A stretch of 64,000 bases of DNA from CAIMUS01 sp963708455 (GCA_963708455.1 CAVPSQ010000001.1:1-64000); one strand, 5' to 3'. Positions 39,131 to 47,301 are shown, counted from the stretch's first letter. Notes: a model not told the origin generated them from the letters alone. Numbers and translations are program-made.

Positions 39131-41470
39131 ATGACCCGCCTCGTCGGCTCGGACGGCCAGACCTACCAGACCCAGAACGAGCTTGCCAGCGGTGGGGAAG
39201 GGCGCATCGTCGTCCTGCAGGGGCGCGGCAACGTCGTCGCCAAGCTCTATCGCCCAGGACAGGCCACCGCTGCCCGCAAGGCCAAGCTGCGCGCCATGCT
39301 CGCCGACCCGCCCCGGGACGAAATGCGCAAGCACTTCAACCACGCGGCCATCGCCTGGCCGCTGGCCCTGCTATCGGAGGGGAAACGCTTCGTCGGCTTT
39401 GTCATGCCGCGCATCGACGCTGCCCGCCCCCTCATCAACGCCTACAACCCCCGCGCCAGGGATGCCCTGAGTTTCGACTGGAGTGGTCAGCACCAGATCG
39501 CCGCGAACCTGTGCGCCGCCGTCAACGCCCTGCATGTGAAGGACTACGTCGTGGGAGACCTCAACCCGCGCAACATCCTGGTCACCGCTCAGGGCCTGGT
39601 GACCCTGGTGGACACCGACTCCTTCCAGGTGCGCGTCGGTAGTGTCGTCCACCGCTGCCCGGTCGGGACTCCCGAGTACACTCCGCGGGAACTGCAAGGG
39701 CAACACTTCGACCAGATTGACCGTGCCCCGGAGCACGACCGGTTTGGGCTTGCCGTGCTGGTCTTCCAGTTGCTCATGGGCGGGTTTCATCCCTTCGCCG
39801 GGGCCCTCAAGGATCTAGGGGACTCGCTCCCCGGCAACGCTTACGAGTGGTGCATTCAAAACGGCGTCTTCCCTTGGCGCGACCACCCGCGCCTGTGCCG
39901 GCCCCTGGCCGCCCGGCCCCTGGAGGATCTGGACTCGGCCCTGCGCCACCTCTTTCTGCGCTGTTTCGTCAGCGGCCACGCGGCGCCTGATCAGCGTCCT
40001 GCTGCCCTGAAATGGTACCGCGAGCTGCTCGCGGCCCAGCAGCGCCTGGTCTGTTGCCGGGCCGGGACCCACTGGCGCTACCCAGGTGCCGGTCCCTGCC
40101 ACGCCTGCCAGTGGCCGGCGGCGGCGCCGCAGGCAGCTCGGTCACGCCCGCCGCCCCAGCCAACACCGTCACCCCAGCCGCGCCCGCCGCCCCAGCCAAC
40201 ACCGTCACCCCAGCCGCGCCCGCCGCCCCAGCCAACACCGTCACCCCAGCCGCGCCCGCCGCCCCATCCGCCACCACCGCCCCCGCCAGTTCCCCAGTGG
40301 ACGGGCGGTAAAATCGCCGATGTCTTCGTTGCCCTGGCGGTCGTACTGCTCTTGGTCATCTATAACAATTGGTCAACGCAGAGTCCCGAGGCGCCGGCCA
40401 CCCCCTCCTATCTCGACCAGGCCCGCGCTGCCCTCGCCCGCGGCGACACCGCTGCCGCCGACCAGGCTCTCAAGCAGGCCGTCGGCCCTGCGCCGGCTCT
40501 GGTGGCGGACTTTGCCCGCGACCAGGCGGCTCTGTACCGCGAGCTGGCCCAGCGCGCGCTTAAGGGTGGCGATGCCGTCAAATCGGAACTGGCGGAGGCG
40601 GAGGCCAAGCAGTGGGACGTGCGAGAAGCCAAAGCAAAAGCGGTCCAAGCCAAACTGGAAGCGGAGGCCCGAGCCAAGGCCGAGGTGGAGGCCCAAGCCA
40701 AGGCCGAGGCGGAGGCCCAAGCCAAGGCCGAGGCGGAGGCCCAAGCCAAATCGAAGCCCTCGCGTCAAGGCCCCGTCGGCGCTATTGAATCGGAGATGGT
40801 CACCATCCCCAACGGCGAGTTCCGGATGGGTTGCAGCCCCGGCGACAACGAGTGCTTCGACGGCGAAAAACCGCCTCACCGGGTCAAAGTCAAATCCTTC
40901 CGCATCGGCAAATACGAGGTGACCCAGTCCCAATGGCAGGCGGTGATGGGCGCCAACCCCGCGTACTTCAAGGGCGACGACCGCCCGGTGGAGAACGCCT
41001 CCTGGAACGACATCCAGGACTTTTTCAAGCGCCTGAACGCCGGCAACACGGGTAAGCCCTACCGGCTGCCCACCGAGGCCGAATGGGAATATGCCGCCCG
41101 CGCCGGAACTCAGACCCGTTACTGGTGGGGCCAGGACATCGGCAAGGGCAACGCCAACTGCGACGGTTGCGGCAGCCGCTGGGACAACAGGGAGACCGCC
41201 CCGGTAGGCTCCTTCCGGGCCAACCCCGTTGGGCTGTACGACACGGTCGGCAACGTCTGGGAATGGGTGGCGGACTGCCGGCACGACAGCTACCAGGGCG
41301 CCCCGGCGGACGGCTCGGAATGGCGCGATAATTGCCAAGACGCACGCCGGGTGCTGCGCGGCGGCTCCTGGTACGACTACCCGAGGAACGCGCGCGCGTC
41401 GTACCGCTACAGGCTCGACTCCGCCAACCGCGGCGTCATCACCGGCCTGCGTCTCGCCCAGGACCTTTGA
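39131..41470 (+). CDS. membrane Ser/Thr kinase fused to an FGE-like domain; retroelement target 1
   Basis: 779 residues. A TerY-P-type kinase domain (about 1-300) has the ATP Lys38 (VVAKLY), catalytic GDLNPRN (Asp143, Asn148) and metal-binding VDTDSF (Asp161/163). Then follow a Cys-rich segment (about 310-340), a Pro-Gln-rich linker with 12-residue repeats, a membrane helix (about 398-415), an Ala/Glu/Lys coiled region and an FGE-sulfatase/SUMF1-like domain (about 556-779; MVTIPNGEFRMGCSPG, LPTEAEWEYAARAG, YDTVGNVWEWVADC). The last 40 residues form a retroelement-type variable region ending GLRLAQDL. The kinase is probably cytoplasmic and the FGE-like, C-type-lectin-fold domain outside the membrane, so it could be a diversified receptor that signals through the triad. 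Confidence 0.88.
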   Translation: MTRLVGSDGQTYQTQNELASGGEGRIVVLQGRGNVVAKLYRPGQATAARKAKLRAMLADPPRDEMRKHFNHAAIAWPLALLSEGKRFVGFVMPRIDAARPLINAYNPRARDALSFDWSGQHQIAANLCAAVNALHVKDYVVGDLNPRNILVTAQGLVTLVDTDSFQVRVGSVVHRCPVGTPEYTPRELQGQHFDQIDRAPEHDRFGLAVLVFQLLMGGFHPFAGALKDLGDSLPGNAYEWCIQNGVFPWRDHPRLCRPLAARPLEDLDSALRHLFLRCFVSGHAAPDQRPAALKWYRELLAAQQRLVCCRAGTHWRYPGAGPCHACQWPAAAPQAARSRPPPQPTPSPQPRPPPQPTPSPQPRPPPQPTPSPQPRPPPHPPPPPPPVPQWTGGKIADVFVALAVVLLLVIYNNWSTQSPEAPATPSYLDQARAALARGDTAAADQALKQAVGPAPALVADFARDQAALYRELAQRALKGGDAVKSELAEAEAKQWDVREAKAKAVQAKLEAEARAKAEVEAQAKAEAEAQAKAEAEAQAKSKPSRQGPVGAIESEMVTIPNGEFRMGCSPGDNECFDGEKPPHRVKVKSFRIGKYEVTQSQWQAVMGANPAYFKGDDRPVENASWNDIQDFFKRLNAGNTGKPYRLPTEAEWEYAARAGTQTRYWWGQDIGKGNANCDGCGSRWDNRETAPVGSFRANPVGLYDTVGNVWEWVADCRHDSYQGAPADGSEWRDNCQDARRVLRGGSWYDYPRNARASYRYRLDSANRGVITGLRLAQDL
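40146..40266 (+). repeat. 36-bp tandem repeat coding a Pro-Gln linker
   Basis: A little more than three copies of a 36-base unit encode PPPQPTPSPQPR. They lie in the linker between the kinase and the membrane helix. The copies are nearly identical, so the number may vary between strains or be misassembled. Confidence 0.9.
40669..40752 (+). repeat. 24-bp tandem repeat coding AEAEAQAK
   Basis: About three units encoding Ala/Glu/Lys-rich helix stand before the FGE-like domain of target 1. A similar array is found in target 2 at 43616-43727. Confidence 0.85.
41371..41453 (+). other. variable region VR1 (diversity-generating retroelement)
   Basis: This segment lies between the constant parts RVLRGGSW and GLRLAQDL. 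Compared with VR2 (44328-44399) it differs at 11 codons and 15 bases, all at first or second codon positions. Ten of the 11 codons end in C in both copies, as expected if the template has AAC codons. The sequence after it (GGCCTGCGTCTCGCCCAGGA) is identical in both copies and would be the homing-initiation part. Confidence 0.85.
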
Positions 41471-41571
41471 CCTTTTACTTTTGCCTCTTTTACCCTTTTT
41501 CCGGTATTTTGAAGGGGTAGGTGGGCGCCGGCTCGCCGGCGCAATTCCGCAAAATCCGAATCAACTCCAAG

Positions 41572-41981
41572 ATGCCAGACCCAGAACGACCCCAAACCCG
41601 CATCGCAACCGCCGCGGTGGTGGAGAGCTGCCACGAGCTGTTGAAGTGGCTGATCCCGCGCCTGGATGACTTCCCGCGCAGCCGCCGTTTCACCCTGGGT
41701 GTGCAACTCGAACAGGGAGTGCTGGATCTGTTGCGCCTGCTGGTGGAGGCCGCCTACAGCCGTGACAAGGTTCCCCTCTTGCAACGTGCCAACCGTGATC
41801 TGGAAGTCCTGCGCCACCTGTGGCGCGCCGCCCATGAGCTTCAAGTCGTCGGTACCCGCCAGTACGAGTACGGGGCGCGGCTGCGGGGAGCGTGGTGCGC
41901 GGGTGTCCATGAGCCTGCCTCCGGTCCGGTCAGGGAGGAGTGGACGAATAGTCTTGCCAGGGTGGCGGGGGCGGCGCGAGT
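41572..41981 (+). CDS. avd: Avd, accessory variability determinant (3' end uncertain)
   Basis: The first 100 residues match the four-helix-bundle Avd family: CHELLKWLIPRLDDFPRSRRFTLGVQLEQGVLDLLRLLVEAAYSRDK, then ANRDLEVLRHLWRAAHELQVVGTRQYEYGARL. Avd binds the retroelement reverse transcriptase and is needed for mutagenic homing. After GARL (about 41880) the expected C-terminal helix is not recognisable in any frame; a frame break or truncation is likely, so the end given is approximate. It follows target 1 by 100 bases and is followed by the IS481 insertion. No template repeat or reverse transcriptase gene comes after it. Confidence 0.8.
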
Positions 41982-42056
41982 AGCGTCATGCGAAAGGGCC
42001 GCTCCCAATTTCTTAAGAGGCTGTGAAAAAAATTCCCTCCCCCATTGTGAAGGAGG

Positions 42057-43449
42057 TGTATGGACCGGAGAGATAGGTAACAGGTGTTCGGAGACATCGG
42101 TAACACCTGTTCGGAGAGATGGGTAACACTGTTCGGAGACATCGGTAACACCTGTTCGGAGACATCGGTAACATTCTTTTAAGCTGACCAGCATTTTCCT
42201 AGAGGAGAATGTTGATGTCGCAACAGAGAGTGTCGCTGGCAGTACGGCAAGAGTTTGTCCTGTTGGCCAACCAAGCGCAGATCGAGATGAGAACCTTGTG
42301 CCACCGGTATGGCATCAGTACCAAGACCGGTTACCAATGGCTGAAGCGGTTTCGTGCCGGGGGTCTGGAAGCGTTGGTCGAGCGTGACCACCGGCCATAC
42401 CGGTCGCCGCGTCAAACGGTGGCGGCGCTCGAGCAGATGATCGTAGCGGTGCGGGATGCCCATCCCGCCTGGGGTGGGCGCAAACTCCGCGCCTACCTGC
42501 AGGCCCAGGGGCAGACGGCCTTGCCCAGTGCGAGCACCATGACGGCTATTTTGCGGCGCCATCAGCGGTTGAGTGCAGCAGACGGGCGTAAGCATCAGCC
42601 GTGGCATCGCTTTGAACAGGTAGCCCCCAATCGCTTGTGGCAGATGGACTTCAAAGGCCACTTTGCCATTGCCCAAGGCCGCTGCCATCCCTTGACGGTG
42701 TTGGATGACCATTCCCGCTTCGCGGTCTGCCTGCAGGCGTGTGGGGACGAACAGGGCGCCACGGTGCAAGCGGCCCTGACCGCGACCTTTCGGCGCTATG
42801 GCTTGCCGGAACGGATGCTCATGGATAATGGCCCACCCTGGGGGGGCGAGGGCCAGCAAACCCTGTCGGCCCTGGTCCTGTGGCTGATCCGCTTGGGGGT
42901 TCGCATCAGTCATAGTCATCCCTATCATCCGCAGACCCAGGGAAAGGATGAGCGGTTTCATCGTACCCTCAAGGCAGAGGTGTTGCGTGACCAGTACTTT
43001 GCGTCGTTGTCGGTGTGTCAAGGGGCCTTTGATCGGTGGCGGGAGGTGTACAACCGGGAGCGCCCCCATCAGGCTCTGGACATGGCTGTCCCGATCAGCC
43101 GCTATCAACCCCAGTCCCTGTTCCTTTCCTGAAACCCTGCCGCCAATTGAGTACGGTCCGGATGATCGGGTCCGCAGGGTGCAAAACAAAGGGGTGGTGC
43201 ACTTCCAAGGGCGGTTGTTTACCGTCAGTAGCGCCTTGCAAGGTTACCCGGTGGCATTGCGGCCCGTTAACACCGAGGGCCAGTTTGATATCTACTTCTG
43301 TCACCATAAGGTCACTCGGATTGATCTTAGGACACCGGCATGAAGTCAATACACATCATCTCATGATAGTTTTTCAGTGTTACCTATGTCTCCGAACAGG
43401 TGTTACCGATGTCTCCGAACACCTGTTACCTATCTCTCCGGTCCATACA
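42057..43449. mobile_element. IS481-family insertion sequence
   Basis: The 1,393-base element begins TGTATGGACC and ends with its complement. The first 61 bases are identical in inverted orientation at both ends, and similarity extends to about 75. Both flanks carry GGAGG (42052-42056 and 43450-43454), a 5-bp target duplication. Multiple copies of a 20-base word (TTCGGAGACATCGGTAACAC) within the ends are probably transposase-binding sites. It is inserted between avd and the second retroelement target. Confidence 0.92.
42215..43343 (+). CDS. IS481-family transposase, one frame break
   Basis: About 375 residues: N-terminal HTH (LCHRYGISTKTGYQWLKRF), rve/DDE core with LWQMDFKGHF (first Asp), MDNGPPWG (second Asp) and HPQTQGKDERFHRTLKAEV (Glu), and a C-terminal part (PPIEYGPDDRVRRVQNKGVVHFQGRLFTV) reached after a frame change at CAACCCCAGTCCC near 43112. 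The ATG at 42215 has GAGGAG 8 bases upstream. If the break is real the enzyme lacks only its last 70 residues. Confidence 0.88.
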
Positions 43450-43478
43450 GGAGGGTTGGATGGGGGGTTGAAAATTCC

Positions 43479-44426
43479 ATGAGCAACAGGATCGGACTCT
43501 GCCTCGCCCTCGCCCTGTCCCTGCCGCCCGCCCTGTCCTTAGCCTGGACGGAGGAGGACCTGCGCGCCGCCGAGCGCATCCTCGACCGTAAGCTGGAGGA
43601 GCGGCGGGTGGCGGAGGCTAAAGCCAAGGCGGAAGCAGAGGCCAAAGCCAAGGCGGAAGCGGAGGCCAAAGCCAAGGCGGAAGCAGACGCTAAAGCCAAG
43701 GCGGAAGCAGACGCTAAAGCCAAGGCCGCCCTGGAGACCATCGCCGCCGGGATGGTCAAGATCCCCGCCGGCGAGTTCCAAATGGGTTGCAGCCCCGGTG
43801 ACACCGAGTGCTACAGCTTCGAAAACCCGCCTCACCGGGTCAAGATCCAGTCCTTCCGCATCGGCAAATACGAAGTGAGCCAGGCCCAATGGCAGGCGGT
43901 GATGGGCGCCAACCCCGCGCGCTTCAAAGGGGATGATCGCCCGGTGGATACCATCTCCTGGAACGACATCCAGGACTTTCTCAAGCGCCTGAACGCCGGC
44001 AACACGGGTAAGCCCTACCGGCTGCCCACCGAGGCTGAATGGGAATATGCCGCCCGCGCCGGAACTCAGACGCGCTATTGGTGGGGCCAGGACCTCGGCA
44101 AGGGCAACGCCAACTGCGACGGTTGCGGCAGCCGCTGGGACAACAGGGAGACCGCCCCGGTAGGCTCCTTCAAGGCCAACCCCTTTGGGCTGTACGACAC
44201 GGTCGGCAACGTCTGGGAATGGGTGGCGGACTGCTGGCACGACAGCTACCAGGACGCACCGGCGGGCGGCTCGGAATGGCGCGATAATTGCCAAGACGCA
44301 CGCCGGGTGCTGCGCGGCGGCTCCTGGTACAGCTACCCGGGGCTCGCGCGCGCGTCGTACCGCTTCAGGATCGGCTCCGCCTACCGCTACGCCAGCTACG
44401 GCCTGCGTCTCGCCCAGGACCTTTAA
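43479..44426 (+). CDS. secreted FGE-domain protein; retroelement target 2
   Basis: 315 residues: signal peptide (MSNRIGLCLALALSLPPALSLA), a Glu/Arg-rich helix, an Ala/Glu/Lys repeat (about residues 45-85) and an FGE-sulfatase/SUMF1-like domain (about 91-315; MVKIPAGEFQMGCSPGD, NDIQDFLKRLNAGNTGKPYRLPTEAEWEYAARAG). The last 40 residues are a variable region. About 300 bases upstream of that region are about 95% identical to target 1, so the two are a recent duplication. It has no kinase or membrane helix and is probably a periplasmic or released binding protein. Whether any enzymatic FGE activity remains is doubtful; in retroelement targets this fold serves to bind ligands. Confidence 0.85.
   Translation: MSNRIGLCLALALSLPPALSLAWTEEDLRAAERILDRKLEERRVAEAKAKAEAEAKAKAEAEAKAKAEADAKAKAEADAKAKAALETIAAGMVKIPAGEFQMGCSPGDTECYSFENPPHRVKIQSFRIGKYEVSQAQWQAVMGANPARFKGDDRPVDTISWNDIQDFLKRLNAGNTGKPYRLPTEAEWEYAARAGTQTRYWWGQDLGKGNANCDGCGSRWDNRETAPVGSFKANPFGLYDTVGNVWEWVADCWHDSYQDAPAGGSEWRDNCQDARRVLRGGSWYSYPGLARASYRFRIGSAYRYASYGLRLAQDL
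43616..43727 (+). repeat. tandem repeats coding Ala/Glu/Lys helix
   Basis: About four units of 24 bases encode AEAKAKAE or ADAKAKAE in target 2, similar to those in target 1. Confidence 0.85.
44328..44399 (+). other. variable region VR2 (diversity-generating retroelement)
   Basis: The counterpart of VR1 at the end of target 2. Residue pairs that differ (VR1/VR2): D/S, R/G, N/L, Y/F, L/I, D/G, N/Y, G/Y, V/A, I/S, T/Y. The constant framework (YP, ARASYR, SA, GLRLAQDL) is the same. No third-position change occurs within it, whereas the 300 bases upstream do show third-position changes. Confidence 0.85.
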
Positions 44427-44501
44427 CCTTTTACTTTTGCCCCTTTTATCCTTAAGCCAGCAGAAAGGAGATCATAAGCTTGTTTGTAGGATGGGCTCAG
44501 A

Positions 44502-44519
44502 ATTTTTCCGTGGAAAAAT
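44502..44519. promoter_or_regulatory. candidate parS site 1
   Basis: ATTTTTCCGTGGAAAAAT: 8-base inverted arms around a GT centre, just after the 3' side of parB. The same 18-mer (centre AC) is present at 44552-44569 and 48640-48657. Copies bracketing a parAB locus suggest a centromere-like ParB-binding site. Confidence 0.6.
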
Positions 44520-44540
44520 AATTCCGAGCTTGTTTCCGGA

Positions 44541-44580
44541 GAACCTTCAAGATTTTTCCACGGAAAAATCTTGAAGGTTC
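44541..44580. promoter_or_regulatory. candidate parS site 2 inside a 40-bp palindrome (3' end of parB)
   Basis: The 18-mer ATTTTTCCACGGAAAAAT (44552-44569) is embedded in a perfect palindrome with 19-base arms. It encodes the last codons of parB and may act as ParB site, as transcription terminator for the minus-strand gene, or both. Confidence 0.6.
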
Positions 44581-45563
44581 TGAAGCCGCTCTTCTACACG
44601 CTGTTGGATCTCTTCCCATAGACTCTCATCCAGAACCTGAGCGATAGCCTTGCTGAACCGTAGCACGGGGCCGCTCTCGCCACTGTTCCGAAGAGAAAAG
44701 AGCGGAGTGCCATCCGCGCTGGTATAGCGAACAGCTTGGGACACACTGCGGTTAGTGAGGAGCCTGGGTGCTGCCGCCTCTTCCTCGACTTGAGTCCAGA
44801 TGGCGGGAATCTGATCCCGCGAAATCAAGCCGGCCTCGATTTCAGAGAGATGTTCAAGTACGTGATCAAGGAACCCTTGCTCGATAGCGCGATGCAGCGC
44901 ATAGCCGAGACGGACCGAAATATGGGTGATATCCTTAAACCCGCTCACCACCTCCTGGGGCAGTTCCGCGAATCCAAGGTAGTAAGATAACTGGGCTGCT
45001 GACAGACCGGTGTCTTGGGCGAGAGTGGTTCGGTCCCGATACAGATCCTCGGTAATCACCCGCCGTAACCGCAACGCGGTGGCGTAGTCGGACAGTCCCC
45101 GTCTTAACTCGTTTTCCTTCACCATCAGCCGAAATGCGGCCCGATCATCGAGTTCCCGGATGTCGATTTCCAGGTCCATGGTTGCCGCCAGAGCGGCTCG
45201 CCACCGCACATGCCCACAGATGATTTCGTAGCGAATAGCCGGCTGTTCCGGATCGTGAACACAGCGGACAATCACCGCCGCTATCTGCCCATCTTCGGTA
45301 AATGACTCCGCCATCTCGGTAGCATGTACGGCCTCGGCCTCGGGTCGATCGGCATAGCGCCAGAGCCGGCAGACTTGAGGCGGTACTTTGGCGCGACCTT
45401 TCGTTGGGTAATAGCGGCCCGGTGAAGGCGCTGTTCCTGAAACGGGAACCTGTCCCAGAGAAGAAGAAGGTTCTCTATCGCTCTTTTCGATCTGCTCTTC
45501 CGCCAGTATTTGCGCCAAGGCGCCGGTACGGGCCGCGCGACTGCGACGGGTATTATCCGACAT
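44547..45563 (-). CDS. parB: ParB-family partition protein
   Basis: The 338-residue protein starts MSDNTRRSRAARTGALAQILAEE after the ribosome site GGGGAGG. The N-terminal nuclease-like ParB domain has YEIICGHVRWRAALAATMDLEIDI and LMVKENELRRGLSDYATALRL. An HTH follows (TTLAQDTGLSAAQLSYYLGFAELPQEV) and then a C-terminal dimerisation part. This order fits RepB/ParB of plasmids. Its ParA partner is 1.7 kb upstream, separated by an IscB gene. The gene end forms part of the 40-bp palindrome. Confidence 0.88.
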   Translation of the reverse strand: MSDNTRRSRAARTGALAQILAEEQIEKSDREPSSSLGQVPVSGTAPSPGRYYPTKGRAKVPPQVCRLWRYADRPEAEAVHATEMAESFTEDGQIAAVIVRCVHDPEQPAIRYEIICGHVRWRAALAATMDLEIDIRELDDRAAFRLMVKENELRRGLSDYATALRLRRVITEDLYRDRTTLAQDTGLSAAQLSYYLGFAELPQEVVSGFKDITHISVRLGYALHRAIEQGFLDHVLEHLSEIEAGLISRDQIPAIWTQVEEEAAAPRLLTNRSVSQAVRYTSADGTPLFSLRNSGESGPVLRFSKAIAQVLDESLWEEIQQRVEERLQNLQDFSVEKS

Positions 45564-45751
45564 GAGCCACCTCCCCAACTGATCGAGACTGCTCGGCCTG
45601 CCACGAATGACTCCAAGGATGGAGGAAGACCCCGCCGGTCGAAGAAGGCGTTGCGTCGGGGGAAGCCGTCGCAATGCACCTCGCGTTCGTGGCGGTACCA
45701 GAGCACGCCGGCCGGCGGTGCTTGATGAGGTTGTCCCCGGCGGTTTTCTTT

Positions 45752-47026
45752 TCAGGCGTAGGTGTAGGCATAGCCATCACCTCGCTGTAACAGCGTGTAT
45801 TGGGTAAAAGCGGCGGTGATGGTGCCCACCGGGGCGGCTACATCGAACCGGCCATCGGCGCGAATACCAGCCAACCGGCCGGTATGTCGTCCCGCATACC
45901 GGCCCCGGGGTTGATCGAGCCTCACCCAATCGCCGGTTTGGAACCCGTGGACGCGCTTGACCCGACCCGCTGCTCCACGCGGGAAGCCATACTTATCGGT
46001 GCGCCTGACTCGATACGTCCCTCGACCGGTCGCGCGAATCTGCAGTGGCATAATCCCATCAAGGGAAACTGCGGCCCCGGCTGCGCCTATACAGGCGGCG
46101 TCGATCCAGTGGGCTTTCGGGTAGCCTTGCCGAAGCCGGTTATGTTTGGTTCGCCCGCCCGTCCAGAAGGCCGTCGGTAAACCCAGGGCGCGGATGACAG
46201 TGCCGATGGCAAAGCGGATCGAGTTCACTGCCGCCGCGTCCTTCAAGGGTGCAGCGGCCTTGGCTTGCAGTTCAGGGTGGCCGAACTCAGCAGCAGTGCG
46301 ATTGCCTTTCTTCTGATTGCAGGGAGTGCAGGCCAGGGTCAGATTGGACACCCGGTCGCTCCCCCCGCGGGAGCGGGGCGTGAGATGCTCGATTTCAAGA
46401 GGGACACCTTCTTGGCCGCAATAGGCGCAGCGCCGACGCCACTTTTCCAGCAGATACTCCCGCACTTCGTAACCGGCCAGCTCACCCTGCTGGTAGTCCA
46501 CCCCGCTGATTTCCGGGTGCTGCAGCGCCTGCGTATCGAAGCGCGCCGTCTCGATGTGGCACTCGCTGAGCGGCGCCAGGGAGGCCAGGCGCTTAAACCA
46601 GGTGGCCACATTATCGACCCGGCTTTGCAACGAGGGTGGCAACCAACCCGCCGGGCGGGTGCGGTTGTCGAAGCGGGATTCGCGGTAAGGTGTTTTGCGC
46701 TGGCGTCGTCCCCGGCGCCGGGTGCGGCGATCTGCCAGGCGCTTTCGAATGACCTCGCCGCGGTGGTGCAGATGGGCGCCGAACAGCACCACCCGGCCCT
46801 GCTTTGGAAACGCCCCCACCAAGGCAATCCCCGTGGTTTTACTACCCGGATCGAACTGGGCGGCAACCGCTTGCACCTCACCCTCGGCCCGATCGTTCAA
46901 GATGATGGTGAACGGCACCGTGCGATACACGGCGGCTCGACCTGCCGTCAGCAATTGCCGCGCCCGTGCCGGATGGCAGGGCATCAGCGGTTGGTGGGTG
47001 CTGCTTAATACAAAAACTCGATTCAT
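45752..47026 (-). CDS. iscB: IscB, RNA-guided HNH/RuvC nuclease (Cas9 ancestor)
   Basis: 424 residues. In order: the PLMP domain (HQPLMPCHPARARQLL), RuvC-I with Asp59 (QFDPGSKTTGIAL), an Arg-rich bridge helix (about 93-115), RuvC-II with Glu159 (CHIETARFD), an HNH domain (about 198-245; CAYCG, EIEHLTPRSRGG with His214, CTPCNQKKGN) and RuvC-III with His306 and Asp309 (AHWIDAACIG). A C-terminal domain probably serves RNA or adjacent-motif recognition. All catalytic residues are present, so it should be active if expressed. IscB works with an omega-RNA encoded just upstream and is carried by IS200/IS605-like elements; no TnpA is here. It lies between parA and parB. Confidence 0.93.
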   Translation of the reverse strand: MNRVFVLSSTHQPLMPCHPARARQLLTAGRAAVYRTVPFTIILNDRAEGEVQAVAAQFDPGSKTTGIALVGAFPKQGRVVLFGAHLHHRGEVIRKRLADRRTRRRGRRQRKTPYRESRFDNRTRPAGWLPPSLQSRVDNVATWFKRLASLAPLSECHIETARFDTQALQHPEISGVDYQQGELAGYEVREYLLEKWRRRCAYCGQEGVPLEIEHLTPRSRGGSDRVSNLTLACTPCNQKKGNRTAAEFGHPELQAKAAAPLKDAAAVNSIRFAIGTVIRALGLPTAFWTGGRTKHNRLRQGYPKAHWIDAACIGAAGAAVSLDGIMPLQIRATGRGTYRVRRTDKYGFPRGAAGRVKRVHGFQTGDWVRLDQPRGRYAGRHTGRLAGIRADGRFDVAAPVGTITAAFTQYTLLQRGDGYAYTYA

Positions 47027-47049
47027 GCGATTACTCGCGCTCTGTAACA

Positions 47050-47215
47050 ACAGGTAAAGGTCCCCTCGACAACGTTAGTGAGCAGCACCCCCAAACCGCA
47101 CTGCCCGTGGTCCCGGCCCGTGCTGTTTAACGATCTGGTTACAGGGTCCGGGACTGAGGAAGCATCCCGGAGTGTGTTCTTGAACTCTCTCACTAACGTA
47201 GCCCCGTCACCTCGC
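47050..47215 (-). ncRNA. candidate omega-RNA of IscB
   Basis: The minus-strand region just upstream of iscB is non-coding. It contains an 11-base inverted pair, ACGTTAGTGAG at 47072-47082 and CTCACTAACGT at 47189-47199, enclosing about 106 bases rich in G/C stems (for example CCGGGAC and GTCCCGG words). IscB omega-RNAs lie in this place, with the guide at the 5' side. Here that would be the sequence just beyond 47199, giving minus-strand CGCGAGGTGACGGGGCT as a possible guide. Boundaries are inferred. Confidence 0.65.
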
Positions 47216-47301
47216 GGTGGTGGCTGAGTCTGGTTGAGTCTGCTCTCGGGCCTGCACCTGAAAGCGAAAATGAAAAATGAACCAGCAAAGGATGGTGCAG
47301 T

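Noticed and set aside
40146..40266. Tandem 36-bp units as a possible CRISPR or non-coding repeat
   Set aside because: They are contiguous, in frame and encode a Pro-Gln linker of the kinase fusion.
41880..42056. Template repeat of the retroelement after avd
   Set aside because: I looked for the conserved GGCCTGCGTCTCGCC end and an AAC-rich version of the variable region here and did not find it.
42057..42180. Regularly repeated 20-mers resembling a short CRISPR array
   Set aside because: The copies are arranged as the ends of an IS481 element, recur in inverted orientation at the other end, and have no spacer of constant length.
43479..44426. Genuine formylglycine-generating enzyme acting on a sulfatase
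   Set aside because: No sulfatase gene is nearby and the C-terminus varies as in retroelement targets, so a binding role is more likely than the enzyme activity.
46265..47008. 247-residue plus-strand frame opposite iscB
   Set aside because: Antisense shadow of a nuclease gene with all catalytic motifs.
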